Below, piece by piece: positions 24,700 to 33,152 of a stretch of 64,000 bases of DNA. Source of the DNA: Chitinophaga rhizophila. GTDB lineage: Bacteria; Bacteroidota; Bacteroidia; Chitinophagales; Chitinophagaceae. The translations under genes were made by a program, and so were the position numbers. The stretch covers positions 342,628 to 406,627 of the forward strand of contig NZ_JAICCF010000006.1 of the NCBI RefSeq assembly GCF_019492185.1, in the 5' to 3' direction. The notes beneath the pieces are model-generated. The model saw only the letters and a program-made list of their open reading frames with translations. It searched no databases and was not told the DNA's origin. The stretch's first letter is position 1, and each line of letters starts with the position of its first letter.

Positions 24700-26730
24700 T
24701 TAACGGCCTGTAACCGGGAACTGGGATATTCTCAGTTTGGTACATCCGTAGGGTATCAGTATAATTTCTTCTGCCGGCGTTGTTTCCAGCCCCCACATGA
24801 TGGAGTAAGGTAAAGGTCCGGTCATTTCATTATATAATGTCCAGGAAGGTATCCGTTTAGCCTTTGTGCGGATAAGGAGGGGCGCACGTGCCTGATCCCA
24901 CGGGTAGCTGACCAGACTATCTTTTTTCTCCACTGTATAAGCCTGTTGTAATTCATTGGCGGGAACGTCCTGTAAGGCATAGTTCCAGGGTGTAGTGGAG
25001 TGTACTTCATAGTACGTATCTCCGAAATCCACTTTCTCTTTCTCGACAGCTACTTTTTTGATAGATTCTTCCATCTTCAGCGCATAAGTGAGTGGACCCC
25101 GCTCAACCGCCAGCGAATTTTCGTACCATCTGCTTGTCCTAATGTGCATAGGCAGCACCAGTTCTACTACATCCCCGTTTTTCCAGGTCCGTTGCACCTT
25201 CACAATCTGGTTACCAGCCGCCTCTTTATAAATTTGTCCATTTACCTTCACCGTAGCCTGTTTGCACCAGGCAGGGATGCGCAGGTGGAAGGGGAATGTA
25301 ATAGCAGATGCTTTCTTATCCGCAGAGAAAGTAAATCTTACTGTTTCTCCGAAAGGGTAGGCCGTTTCTTCCTTGAAGGAAACAGGAATTTGGTTGCCGA
25401 CGTAGGCATTCACTACGCTGGGCGCATAAACGAGCGCTGCAAGGCCTTTATCTGCTGTGGCGTACCAGAGATTTTGTGTAAACTTCGGCCAGCCCTGATG
25501 CATATTGGAAGTACAGCAGGGATAGCCCGTCAGCAGTCCGTAACATACATCAGTACCTGCATGGTTCTGATCGAAGTTACGTACATGGCGGGTAGCCATT
25601 ACCTGATTGGCCTGCTGGAAGTACTGGCGATCAATGAAGTTTTCAAAGACCTGAGCCGGCAGCGCGTTATAGGCTACTTTTTCCAGATGATCCGCATAGG
25701 CCGCGTCGCCGGTAATTTCGAGAATACTTTCCAGGGAGAACATCATCTCAACAGCAGTACACAGTTCTGAACCCTGGGTAGGATTATTACCGTGCAGGGC
25801 TTCGTCGCCACCATATAGGCCGTGTGCCATACCATTGTAGAAACGAAGATCGCGGAAGCCCGTCTTAAGTGCGTCGAGGTATTTCTGCTCCGGATGTTGC
25901 TGGTAGTAGATTCCCGGCTCCTTGATACCCTGGGCCAGGTTTACGCCATGGATGCTGTAAGGTCTGCTTAGCAGGTCTCTATCCAGAAAGGCGGTGGTGT
26001 AGTCAAAGGTTTGTTTATGCACCAGGTCAGCCAGTTCGAGCAGGAATGGTTCTCCGGTGATATTATATAACCAGTACACAACCATGAGGTTATCTCCCCC
26101 ACGATATTTACCCCAGAAAGACCAGTGGTCGAGGGGATGTTTAGGCAATTCCCGGAGCTGATAACGGAAGTAGTTGGTCAGCAGGGTGATGACACGTTTA
26201 TCACTGGTAGCAGTGTAATATTGCTTCAATACTTTCAGCATAACCATCTTGGGCCACCAGTCCCGGCTATTATCCCTTTGGAGGCCAGGTTCTGCGGGAT
26301 AGTCAGTGGAAGGGCCAAAATAACCGTCAGGCTGCTGACTCTTAATAGACCATTCAATCCAGGGCCTGACTTTGGTGATCAGCGCTGTGTCTTTAAGGAT
26401 ATAAGCGAGCGGCAACAGGCCATCAATCCAGTAGGGACCTCTTTCCCACTGGTCGCCGTCGCCACCAAGCCAGCCATTACGATGGTTCATAACAAGCGGG
26501 TACAACTGATCCAATTGGCCGGTAGCGCCGTTTTTTTGATTGATTAACATAGTACGCAGCCAACCTTGTGGCTCAATGGCCCCTAATGGCAGTTCGATGT
26601 AAGGTTTCTGGTGCAAGGGTGCACGATTAGCAATGTACTGTTGGACCTGTGGGGCATGCTTTCGGCCCTGGCCTGTAACAGCGCAGGAGTAACCCATAAT
26701 GAGCAGTGGAATAATAGCAATGATCTTCAT
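24700..26730 (-). CDS. GH127-type beta-L-arabinofuranosidase (DUF1680)
   Basis: 676 residues with a signal peptide ending near residue 19. An (alpha/alpha)6 barrel makes up most of it: GPYWIDGLLPLAYILKD near 98-114, QPDGYFGP near 132-139 and DVCYGLLTGYPCCTSN around 395-410. The adjacent cysteine pair in that last block corresponds to the zinc/nucleophile cysteines of GH127. The C-terminal half adds beta-sandwich domains (FHLRIPAWC, VERGPLTYAL). The enzyme removes beta-L-arabinofuranosyl units from plant glycans. It is monocistronic and divergent from nothing; the upstream 160 bp contains a terminator hairpin. GH127 or a sister family such as GH146 is likely. Confidence 0.88.
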   Translation of the reverse strand: MKIIAIIPLLIMGYSCAVTGQGRKHAPQVQQYIANRAPLHQKPYIELPLGAIEPQGWLRTMLINQKNGATGQLDQLYPLVMNHRNGWLGGDGDQWERGPYWIDGLLPLAYILKDTALITKVRPWIEWSIKSQQPDGYFGPSTDYPAEPGLQRDNSRDWWPKMVMLKVLKQYYTATSDKRVITLLTNYFRYQLRELPKHPLDHWSFWGKYRGGDNLMVVYWLYNITGEPFLLELADLVHKQTFDYTTAFLDRDLLSRPYSIHGVNLAQGIKEPGIYYQQHPEQKYLDALKTGFRDLRFYNGMAHGLYGGDEALHGNNPTQGSELCTAVEMMFSLESILEITGDAAYADHLEKVAYNALPAQVFENFIDRQYFQQANQVMATRHVRNFDQNHAGTDVCYGLLTGYPCCTSNMHQGWPKFTQNLWYATADKGLAALVYAPSVVNAYVGNQIPVSFKEETAYPFGETVRFTFSADKKASAITFPFHLRIPAWCKQATVKVNGQIYKEAAGNQIVKVQRTWKNGDVVELVLPMHIRTSRWYENSLAVERGPLTYALKMEESIKKVAVEKEKVDFGDTYYEVHSTTPWNYALQDVPANELQQAYTVEKKDSLVSYPWDQARAPLLIRTKAKRIPSWTLYNEMTGPLPYSIMWGLETTPAEEIILIPYGCTKLRISQFPVTGR

Positions 26731-26842
26731 ATGACGTTGTTGGAAGATGAGAGATGGGCGGGTTGTTCGCCGGGAAGAACGAAAATATAATTTATTGCCA
26801 GTTTATTATAACAGCGTAGGGAGCTAGATAGCTTTGGGCATA

Positions 26843-26875
26843 AAAAAGCCCACAGCATGATGCTGTAGGCTTTTT
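26843..26875. terminator. Terminator downstream of the M35-prodomain-like gene
   Basis: A stem of AAAAAGCC, one mismatch, then ACAGCA / TGCTGT closing a TGA triloop, and GGCTTTTT. Both ends have A/T runs; it sits 20 bp after the stop of the minus-strand gene at 26895. Confidence 0.8.
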
Positions 26876-26894
26876 CAGATATCCGTAACAGGGA

Positions 26895-27449
26895 TTACTC
26901 GATAGTGAAGGTAGCTTCATTTACGTTGGACAGGCCACTGATGCCTGCACCCTGAAAGCTGATTTTGTATGTTCCCGGAGCAGAGAGTTTATAACCTTTC
27001 AGCAGGTCAATCTCAGCAGAAACATTTCCTTTTGCAGGAACTTTGGTGTAAGCATCAGCCGGTGGCGGTGATACTCTCTTTGCCATTGGGCCGATATACT
27101 GTGCCGGCTCGCCTTTAGCATCCTGAATGTCAAAAAAGGAATTAAGGAATTTCTCCTCGAATGGCGTGTGCCATTTACAAAATTCTACTTCTCTGTCGGA
27201 GCTGTTGGTAACGGTGAACTTCACCATTATCGGAGCGCCTGCTTTTACCTTTTCAGGTACAGTCATTACAGTTGATAATGCCGCTGCATTAGTAGTATCT
27301 GCAGCAGGTGTTTCGGATACAGCAGCGGTAGTGTCCTGCACTTGCTGAGTAGTGTCTTGTTGCCCACTTTGTCCGTTCTGGGACTGTTGGCATGCAGTGA
27401 ATGAAAAGACGGACAGACAAGCTGCCATTGTGATAAGCTGGTTTCGCAT
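26895..27449 (-). CDS. Lipoprotein with deuterolysin-prodomain-like beta domain
   Basis: 184 residues. The signal is MRNQLITMAACLSVFSFTAC (Cys 20), followed by a Gln/Thr-rich linker of about 40 residues. The C-terminal domain (about 60-184) reads as an Ig-like fold: MVKFTVTNSSDREVEFCKWH, then QYIGPMAKR, a YTKVPAKGNVSAEIDLLKGY stretch and GTYKISFQG. This is the pattern of the N-terminal beta domain of M35 peptidyl-Lys metallopeptidases and related solitary proteins. No HExxH peptidase domain is present, so it is not a protease. It may bind or inhibit proteins outside the cell. It is transcribed alone. Confidence 0.75.
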   Translation of the reverse strand: MRNQLITMAACLSVFSFTACQQSQNGQSGQQDTTQQVQDTTAAVSETPAADTTNAAALSTVMTVPEKVKAGAPIMVKFTVTNSSDREVEFCKWHTPFEEKFLNSFFDIQDAKGEPAQYIGPMAKRVSPPPADAYTKVPAKGNVSAEIDLLKGYKLSAPGTYKISFQGAGISGLSNVNEATFTIE

Positions 27450-27625
27450 TTAAAATGAATTATACAGGAAAATTAATCAAATATTTCATATATGCTTATC
27501 ATGTTCAGGCTTTCTTATGAATAGTTTACTAACATTAGCAAAGTAAAAGGGGGCGCGATTGATGGAAGATCACCTACAGTGTTTTATATTAGTGAAGCGC
27601 AGCGGGCGTTTAATAGTAACAATAT

Positions 27626-28534
27626 ATGCAGGCAATACTGGATAAAATAGCAGAAAAAGCAGGAAGCGACCTGGTAACACTGTTAGCAGAGACATTAACC
27701 GGCTCAGAACTGAACTCTTTATTACTGGAAGTATTTGACAGGAAAACAGCCAGCATGCGGCCGGCAGATCTGCTGCGTCAATATGCGATTAACCGGTTTG
27801 TACAACCCTCGGATACGGATGTGATACAACTTCGGACTAAAGAACTAGCAGTATTGCAGTTATTGCAAGCACTGAACTTTACTCCGCTGGAACTATCACC
27901 TGTATCGTTATTAGGCACTTCCTCAGTATTGGGAAGTGTAGATCAGAAGAAGATTATCAGTGCAACCAGAGGTACAGAAGTATTATCTGACGCCACCAAT
28001 GCCATGGCGATACATATTGCCAGTCAGCAGCAACTACATAGCCAAGCATTCAGCAGTTTTTGTACTACACACCGCCATATACGCACACCACCGGTAAAGG
28101 TAAAAGGGCATAGCGCACACTTCACTATTGCTTGTTGTGTAAGTGCAGGGACAGATACTGGAAATTACAACTTTGAGACTACCGCAATCACCACTCATTT
28201 TACAGCAATACAGCGCATATTAAAGGAGATTTTTGATATAGATGTTCAGTACTTCAAATTGCAACCAAGAGCAGGTTATAAGAACAGCGAGCAACTGCTG
28301 GAAACAATCACACGACACCTGAAGGACAGTCACCCTATACAGGTGGATACGACAGTAAGTCCGAACGCCTACTATCAGGGAATACAGTATAAAGCGGTGA
28401 TCACTCATCAGGGAAATGATATTGAGATTGCTGACGGTGGGTTTGTCAACTGGACACAAAAGCTGCTGCAAAATAAAAAAGCGCGTTTCTTTATATCGGG
28501 ATTGGGCATAGAATATCTTAGCAGGATACTGTAA
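27626..28534 (+). CDS. Conserved-looking cytoplasmic protein, class II aaRS-like pattern, function unknown
   Basis: 302 residues with no signal peptide. Residues 87-128 contain LELSPVSLLGTSSVLGSVDQ and then SATRGTEVLSDATNAMA. This is laid out like motif 2 of class II tRNA-synthetase-type folds (R-x-TEV...), though no full synthetase catalytic set is visible. The second half holds a beta/alpha stretch with FTIACCVSAG and AVITHQGNDIEIADGGFVNW. I recall proteins with this block as unassigned. It is monocistronic with an ATG start at 27626, and no partner gene is obvious. Confidence 0.7.
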   Translation: MQAILDKIAEKAGSDLVTLLAETLTGSELNSLLLEVFDRKTASMRPADLLRQYAINRFVQPSDTDVIQLRTKELAVLQLLQALNFTPLELSPVSLLGTSSVLGSVDQKKIISATRGTEVLSDATNAMAIHIASQQQLHSQAFSSFCTTHRHIRTPPVKVKGHSAHFTIACCVSAGTDTGNYNFETTAITTHFTAIQRILKEIFDIDVQYFKLQPRAGYKNSEQLLETITRHLKDSHPIQVDTTVSPNAYYQGIQYKAVITHQGNDIEIADGGFVNWTQKLLQNKKARFFISGLGIEYLSRIL

Positions 28535-28708
28535 AAGTATACCTTATGTAATCCTCATTTTAAAATAGGATTATCTGTTTTAAAAAAGATTTCTGTGAGT
28601 TCAAAATATGGGCTAACTTGATTGAGAGACCGTGAATAAGCCTTACCAGTGCGGCAAACCTCAAAGACCTTAATACTTATTCTCTACCTGGCATTCGCCT
28701 GAAATTAA

Positions 28709-28915
28709 CTACTAGCTGCTAATCTTACAATTATAGGATGTGGAACGTCCTGGCATAATCATGTGCATGTAATGGCCGGTATCCGCTTACCGGCAGTTGT
28801 CCGTGGGCTTACAGATACTGCTGATGGCAACTTTATTCCTGAACTGGTAAAAGTGTTACGTCAGACGGTATTGGAGCAGGTAGAGAAAATGGTTAGCGAA
28901 ATGGAACTGGCATAG
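28709..28915 (+). pseudogene. Possible gene remnant or tiny ORF
   Basis: An open frame follows a stop at 28706-28708 and ends at TAG 28913-28915. The first ATG is at 28772 and would give 47 residues. The frame reads protein-like both before and after that ATG: IIGCGTSWHN upstream, then MAGIRLPAVVRGLTDTADG and FIPELVKVLRQTVLEQVEKM. This suggests the 3' end of a longer gene that has lost its N-terminus. A strong terminator follows at 28946. No family recognised. Confidence 0.4.
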
Positions 28916-28945
28916 TAAGTACTACAAATAGAATGGGTACCGTTA

Positions 28946-28979
28946 AAAAAGGCCGCATCAGTAATGATGTGGCCTTTTT
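28946..28979. terminator. Bidirectional terminator
   Basis: The arms AAAAAGGCCGCATCA / TGATGTGGCCTTTTT (one G-T pair) close a GTAA loop, with T-runs on both strands. It serves the small plus-strand frame and the minus-strand DNRLRE gene. Confidence 0.85.
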
Positions 28980-29012
28980 CATATACAATAGCAATAGCTG
29001 AGAACTGACTGA

Positions 29013-29768
29013 TTATGGAATTGAGTAAGTGATACTCAACTTAGGTCTTCTCGCAGGATCGCTGTTTCTGCTACCAGCGAAGTTCAGGTTGCGGTAGTAG
29101 TTTTCCACCTGGAGCTGCAATGCAAATCCGTAGTTCTGTCCACTGTTCACAATATCCTGCACTAATGAGGTCACATTAAGGGTAACGCCATAGTTCCACT
29201 GGGTAGTAGACGCAGGAACTGCAACCTGGTTAGTAACTGTTGTAGCAGGCTGGTTGTTCCACGTGATGGTGTTCTCATTCCAGGGACCTGTAACCCGCCT
29301 GATATAGGCAGCATTGGATCCGTAGGAGCTATAAGGAGAACCCGGATAGAAGGAGTTGCCTAAAGGATTGGCCACAGCAGTACCTGGCGCGAGGCCTGAC
29401 AGAGTCAATATAGCCGAAGTAACCGTTGTACCAGGCGGCAGGAATCCGATACCGGAGAATCCGAAGAAGTCTCTCGATATACCTACTGTACCGGAATATG
29501 TCCAGGCGGAAGTACCCAGATCGGGATTACTTACCAGGTTAACACCAGCATAGGGAGGATTGCTGTTAACAAGGCAATCGTACTGCGTGCTGCTGGCCAG
29601 CGCAGTCAGCTCTAAAGAGTGTACGCCGGTCGTTAGCTTGGCAGCCAGCTCGCTATCCGGTGAAGCGGCTGGGAGTTTAGCATCACTGTTTTCTTTACGG
29701 CAGCCGGCAAAGGCGAGCATTGTCATAGCAGACATGCAGAGGAGTAGTTGTTTCATTTTCATGAACAT
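29013..29768 (-). CDS. DNRLRE-domain lipoprotein
   Basis: 251 residues with a lipoprotein signal MKQLLLCMSAMTMLAFAGC after an initial MFMK (ATGs at 29768, 29762 and 29756 all work). The mature part is a DNRLRE-type beta-sandwich: DISRDFFGFSG-like opening, TSAILTLSGL, then VTGPWNENTITWNNQPATT and a closing ARRPKLSITYSIP. Such domains occur in secreted proteins and often bind carbohydrate or mediate surface display. It is alone on its transcript, between two terminators. Its substrate is unknown. Confidence 0.82.
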   Translation of the reverse strand: MFMKMKQLLLCMSAMTMLAFAGCRKENSDAKLPAASPDSELAAKLTTGVHSLELTALASSTQYDCLVNSNPPYAGVNLVSNPDLGTSAWTYSGTVGISRDFFGFSGIGFLPPGTTVTSAILTLSGLAPGTAVANPLGNSFYPGSPYSSYGSNAAYIRRVTGPWNENTITWNNQPATTVTNQVAVPASTTQWNYGVTLNVTSLVQDIVNSGQNYGFALQLQVENYYRNLNFAGSRNSDPARRPKLSITYSIP

Positions 29769-29900
29769 GAGGGATTAAGGGTTTTACTATGAAATTAACG
29801 GAACAAAATGTTGTGGGTTGTTATCGGATTAGGGTATACTTTCAAATATGTAAACGAAGTTAATAAGCGATAGTGGAAGGGAGGCAGCAGTCTAATAAGA

Positions 29901-29934
29901 AAAAACGTCTCATGTTGGAATGAGACGCTTTTTT
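29901..29934. terminator. Terminator of the hxlBA operon
   Basis: An AAAA-CGTCTCAT / ATGAGACG stem with a GTTGGA-type loop and T-runs on both sides, 25 bp after the end of the hexulose-phosphate synthase gene on the minus strand. Confidence 0.82.
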
Positions 29935-29958
29935 ATCACATGAACAACCCTAACCTAA

Positions 29959-30591
29959 TCAGGCAGCGTCAATTGCTTCGCGTAATGCTTTTGCTGCAGC
30001 AGCAGGATCCGGAGCTGCGTAGATAGCTGCACCAGCTACTGCCACCTGAGCACCAGCTTTGATTACAGCCTGTACGTTCTGCAGGTTCACACCACCTGCA
30101 ATAGATACTGGTGTGTTAGCAACAGCCGCTTCGTCTATCAATACCTGGATAGAATACCCTGGTGTCCATTGTTCGTCCAGTCCTGCATGCAGTTCTACAA
30201 ATTCAGCCCCTAAAGCAGCAGCTTCTCTTGCTCTTTCAACTCTGTTCGGCGCACCGATGGTATCAACAACCACACCTTTACCATGCGCTTTAGCAGCTTT
30301 AATAGCCCCGGCAATGGTAGCATTACCAGCAACGCCTAATACGGTAACCAGGTCTGCACCTGCCTTAAATGCGATATCTGCTTCCAGTTCACCGGCATCA
30401 GCGGTCTTCAGGTCAGCGAATACTATTTTATCCGGGTGAGCTTTTTTCATCGCGGTGATAACACCTATACCCATATTCTTGATCAGCGGAGTTCCTAACT
30501 CGATGATATCAACATAAGGCGCTACCTTTCCTGCCAGTGCCAATGCTTCGTCTGTAGTGAGCAAATCAATTGCTACCTGTAATTTTGCCAT
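29959..30591 (-). CDS. hxlA: 3-hexulose-6-phosphate synthase
   Basis: 210 residues, the usual length for this OMP-decarboxylase-like (beta/alpha)8 enzyme. It condenses formaldehyde with ribulose 5-phosphate to give hexulose 6-phosphate (ribulose monophosphate pathway). Diagnostic stretches: LQVAIDLLTTDEAL (start), IIELGTPLIKNMG near 30-42, FADLKTADAG near 59-68, FVELHAGLDEQW near 131-142 and VSIAGGVNL near 162-170. It lies 29 bp downstream of hxlB in the same operon, so the two enzymes act in sequence. The reaction also runs in reverse to supply pentose phosphate in some organisms. A divergent AraC regulator sits beside the operon. Confidence 0.94.
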   Translation of the reverse strand: MAKLQVAIDLLTTDEALALAGKVAPYVDIIELGTPLIKNMGIGVITAMKKAHPDKIVFADLKTADAGELEADIAFKAGADLVTVLGVAGNATIAGAIKAAKAHGKGVVVDTIGAPNRVERAREAAALGAEFVELHAGLDEQWTPGYSIQVLIDEAAVANTPVSIAGGVNLQNVQAVIKAGAQVAVAGAAIYAAPDPAAAAKALREAIDAA

Positions 30592-30620
30592 ATATTATTC
30601 TTTAGATATTACGTTGTATA

Positions 30621-31205
30621 CTATTCCATATTTGCGTGAAGCTTCCAAACTTCTTCTGGTGGAGCGTCACTTAATTTCCACATAGCCTGAAAAAGTGCAT
30701 CGGTGACAATGAGCACACTTTGTTCAAACAGGCTGCCTGCATATTGCCTGGAGATAGTGCCATGAAAGTCCTGTTTCTGCGCTGCCGGTATTACCAATAC
30801 AAATTGTGCTATGCCTGCCAGGGGGGACTCGGTGGTGGTGGATAATGCAGCTATTGTTGCACCGGCGGCATGCGCTTTTTCGGCCGCCTTTACGATAGAG
30901 CTGGTAGTACCTGAACCAGAAGCGGCCAATAACAGATCTCCTTTCAGAATGGCTGGCGTGGTTGTTTCTCCGACAACATGCACATTCAACCCCAGGTGCA
31001 TAAGACGCATGGCTGCTGCTTTCATCATTAGTCCGGTCCTTCCTGCACCAATCACAAATATTCTGTTGGCCTGTTGTAGTAGTAATGCCAGAGATGTGAT
31101 GTCATCGATTGATACATTCTTTGTGAGCCGCTCATTTTCTTCCAGGATCATGGGGAGATCCACTGTCAAACTCTTTACCAGAGCCTCTTTATCAAATGCG
31201 ATCAT
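30621..31205 (-). CDS. hxlB: 6-phospho-3-hexuloisomerase
   Basis: 194 residues with a single SIS sugar-isomerase domain. It converts hexulose 6-phosphate, the product of the neighbouring enzyme, into fructose 6-phosphate. Motifs include FVIGAGRTGLM (about 50-60), LLAASGSGTTSSIV near 91-104, and FHGTISRQYAGSLFEQSVLI near 143-162. First gene of the two-gene operon; the promoter has TAACTTTG (31225-31232) and no good -33, which would suit activation by the divergent AraC protein. Together the pair can detoxify formaldehyde or move carbon between C5 and C6 sugars. Confidence 0.93.
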   Translation of the reverse strand: MIAFDKEALVKSLTVDLPMILEENERLTKNVSIDDITSLALLLQQANRIFVIGAGRTGLMMKAAAMRLMHLGLNVHVVGETTTPAILKGDLLLAASGSGTTSSIVKAAEKAHAAGATIAALSTTTESPLAGIAQFVLVIPAAQKQDFHGTISRQYAGSLFEQSVLIVTDALFQAMWKLSDAPPEEVWKLHANME

Positions 31206-31224
31206 GTGTTCCTTATTTCGATGA

Positions 31225-31232
31225 CAAAGTTA
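31225..31232 (-). promoter_or_regulatory. hxlB promoter -7 element
   Basis: TAACTTTG on the minus strand fits TAnnTTTG, 20 bp before the hxlB ATG. I find no TTG at the expected distance upstream, which suits an activator-dependent promoter. Confidence 0.6.
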
Positions 31233-31389
31233 CTGGTCAGCAGGCTGTTCTGCTTTATACTATCCGCCCAATCAATGGTACAATCAGGAAACATGCGGGC
31301 ATCTATATCCTGATTATCCTATCTAATGGGCAAATTATCCAATGCAGACGTTGTAACTTTACATACTGTTAATTGAAAAGTGTGTTGGT

Positions 31390-32256
31390 ATGTTGGAACA
31401 AGAAAGCAGGTCGCCTTTAGAACAGACGTTGTTATATATCAGGAATCTGGATAGTTGTCCGCCGAGCTATTTATATGACCCTGGCAGAAAGGACTTTTTT
31501 GAGGTATTATGGTTGCAGGACGAGTATCCCTTGCACCAGGTAGGCCCAGAGTTATCATCTGTGAAAGGGCATTGGGTATATCTCATGCCTCCGTACAGGG
31601 TACACCAGTTGAATAAAGCAGGCAAGAAGGGTATCCTGTTTTCCTTTAAGCGCGAGTTGCTGGAGGAAGAAGACAAAGACTTTGCATTAGACGTATTCCG
31701 GATATTTAATATCAGTGGAGAGTTTACGACTTTACGTCTTACGCCGAATATGGTAGAAAGACTGGAGAAAGTATATGAGTTACTGGAAGCGGAATATCGT
31801 GAACATTCCGGTAATCTGGCCATGATCAAGTCACTGCTGAAGGTATTTTTACTACATCTGATTAAGATGAAGCAGGAAGAATTTACAACGTTGGATATTA
31901 ACCAGAAACGCGCTTATGAGTTTCTGCTATTACTGGAAGATCATTATATAGAGGAGCGGAATATGCAGTTTTATGCGGATAAGCTCACCATTAGTGCAAA
32001 ACGCCTGAACCAGGTACTAAAAGAGGTATTGAATCAGACTGGGATCCAGTTATTGCATGACCGGCTGATACTGGAAGCGAAGCGCCAGATAATACATAGT
32101 GAGAATAGTATCAAAGAGGTAGCCTGGCTGTTAGGCTTCAAAGACAGGCCTTATTTCAGCAGGTTTTTCAAGGTACATACCGGGCAAACACCCGAGGCCT
32201 TTCAGAAACACGTAAAGCATCATATAGATACCTTGCTGAATACCCTGGTAACCTGA
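31390..32256 (+). CDS. AraC-family transcriptional regulator
   Basis: 288 residues. The N-terminal ~160 residues form an effector-binding domain (GHWVYLMPPYRVHQL, then GILFSFKRELL) of the cupin kind. The C-terminal ~100 residues carry two helix-turn-helix motifs of AraC type: the first around NMQFYADKLTISAKRLNQVL, the second IKEVAWLLGFKDRPYFSRFF, then GQTPEAFQK. It is divergent from hxlBA with a 184-bp shared region, so it likely controls that operon in response to a metabolite. The effector is unknown; formaldehyde-linked sugars are a guess. Confidence 0.88.
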   Translation: MLEQESRSPLEQTLLYIRNLDSCPPSYLYDPGRKDFFEVLWLQDEYPLHQVGPELSSVKGHWVYLMPPYRVHQLNKAGKKGILFSFKRELLEEEDKDFALDVFRIFNISGEFTTLRLTPNMVERLEKVYELLEAEYREHSGNLAMIKSLLKVFLLHLIKMKQEEFTTLDINQKRAYEFLLLLEDHYIEERNMQFYADKLTISAKRLNQVLKEVLNQTGIQLLHDRLILEAKRQIIHSENSIKEVAWLLGFKDRPYFSRFFKVHTGQTPEAFQKHVKHHIDTLLNTLVT

Positions 32257-32317
32257 GATAATCAGCGATGCTATACTTGCAGCAAGTAAAGGATATTGAC
32301 AACAACTATGAAAAAGG

Positions 32318-32346
32318 CAGCCGGCTCATATTTAATGGGCCGGCTG
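32318..32346. terminator. Terminator between convergent genes
   Basis: CAGCCGGC / GCCGGCTG arms with a 13-nt loop, between the AraC gene and the convergent DUF1349 gene. The GC-rich stem lacks a long T-run, so confidence is moderate. Confidence 0.6.
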
Positions 32347-32380
32347 TTGGCATAATATAGTTCCCGTGTATATCTTCTGA

Positions 32381-33037
32381 TTATTGCTTTTCAGCATTAG
32401 CCTTCAACCATTCTAGGCGGCGCTGATCGGGCAGATGTTTTACTGTAAAGCTCTCAAATTTGGCTTCAAATCCTTGTCCGTCGGGAGAGGCTGCCATGAG
32501 TCCAACCATTACCGGGTGGTTGTCAGTCAGGGGGGCATTACGTGTCATCACATAGTTAACATCATCAAATGAGTAGTAGAACTCCACAGCGTCGAGCTTC
32601 CTGACAGCTTTTATCCAGATAAAAGGTGGTACTTTCTCCAGTGGCGTTACACTCCAGTCGCTGGTAGTATGTGTTACTACGGTGCTGACGTTCAGTTTAC
32701 CGTCAACAAACTCAACCCCGCTCTTGATATAATTCTTATGATCTGTTCTGATCATGATACCCATCTGATCGAAGCGGGCTTTATAAGCACCGGTAAGTTT
32801 TACCTTTACCTCAAACTCTCCACCGTAAGTAGTATAGTAAAACGGTGCGTCATCAACAGTAAATCCATAGTGGGAAATACGCCAATAATCGGTTTGCGGC
32901 GTTACGAACATGGTGAGTGTCTTGTTGTTAATTTTCCAGCTGGCAGGTTCATTGTACCATTGCATCTTTTCAAGGGTCTGGGCAGACAGCATTTGCGCGC
33001 CTGCCAGCATAAGCAAACCGAGAATTATCCTCTTCAT
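32381..33037 (-). CDS. DUF1349 secreted protein (concanavalin-like)
   Basis: 218 residues with a signal peptide (MKRIILGLLMLAGAQMLSA). DUF1349 is a lectin-like beta-sandwich; the pattern here is WKINNKTLTMFVTPQTDYW, then YKARFDQMGIMIRTDHKNYI and a C-terminal VMVGLMAASPDGQGFEAKF block, all characteristic of the family. Likely a periplasmic or secreted carbohydrate-related protein, without visible catalytic residues. It is divergent from the LuxR regulator, with shared upstream inverted repeats, so co-regulation is plausible. Confidence 0.88.
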   Translation of the reverse strand: MKRIILGLLMLAGAQMLSAQTLEKMQWYNEPASWKINNKTLTMFVTPQTDYWRISHYGFTVDDAPFYYTTYGGEFEVKVKLTGAYKARFDQMGIMIRTDHKNYIKSGVEFVDGKLNVSTVVTHTTSDWSVTPLEKVPPFIWIKAVRKLDAVEFYYSFDDVNYVMTRNAPLTDNHPVMVGLMAASPDGQGFEAKFESFTVKHLPDQRRLEWLKANAEKQ

Positions 33038-33070
33038 TTACGAATTATTAATATATGTTTATAAAGGGCA

Positions 33071-33143
33071 AATAACCATACCGGTTATTATCTTTACAAA
33101 GGTAAACTCTTGCCTATTAAGGCACAATGGTTAAAAATAACCA
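33071..33143. promoter_or_regulatory. Two related inverted repeats in the DUF1349/LuxR divergent region
   Basis: AATAACC-N5-GGTTATT (33071-33089) and TGGTTA-AAAA-TAACCA (33128-33143) share the TAACC half-site in opposite orders. The second ends 10 bp before the LuxR-regulator ATG. They look like two binding sites for one dimeric regulator. Confidence 0.55.
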
Positions 33144-33152
33144 TAGATAACG

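Larger units (their letters stand above)
28535..29012. other. 478-bp gap holding a possible decayed ORF and a terminator
   Basis: The stretch from 28535 to about 28708 has no supported gene. From 28709 an open frame leads to the fragment listed separately, and the end contains a terminator (28946-28979). Confidence 0.6.

Noticed and set aside
25000..25770. Plus-strand open frame opposite the GH127 gene
   Set aside because: Shadow of the real gene; composition not protein-like.
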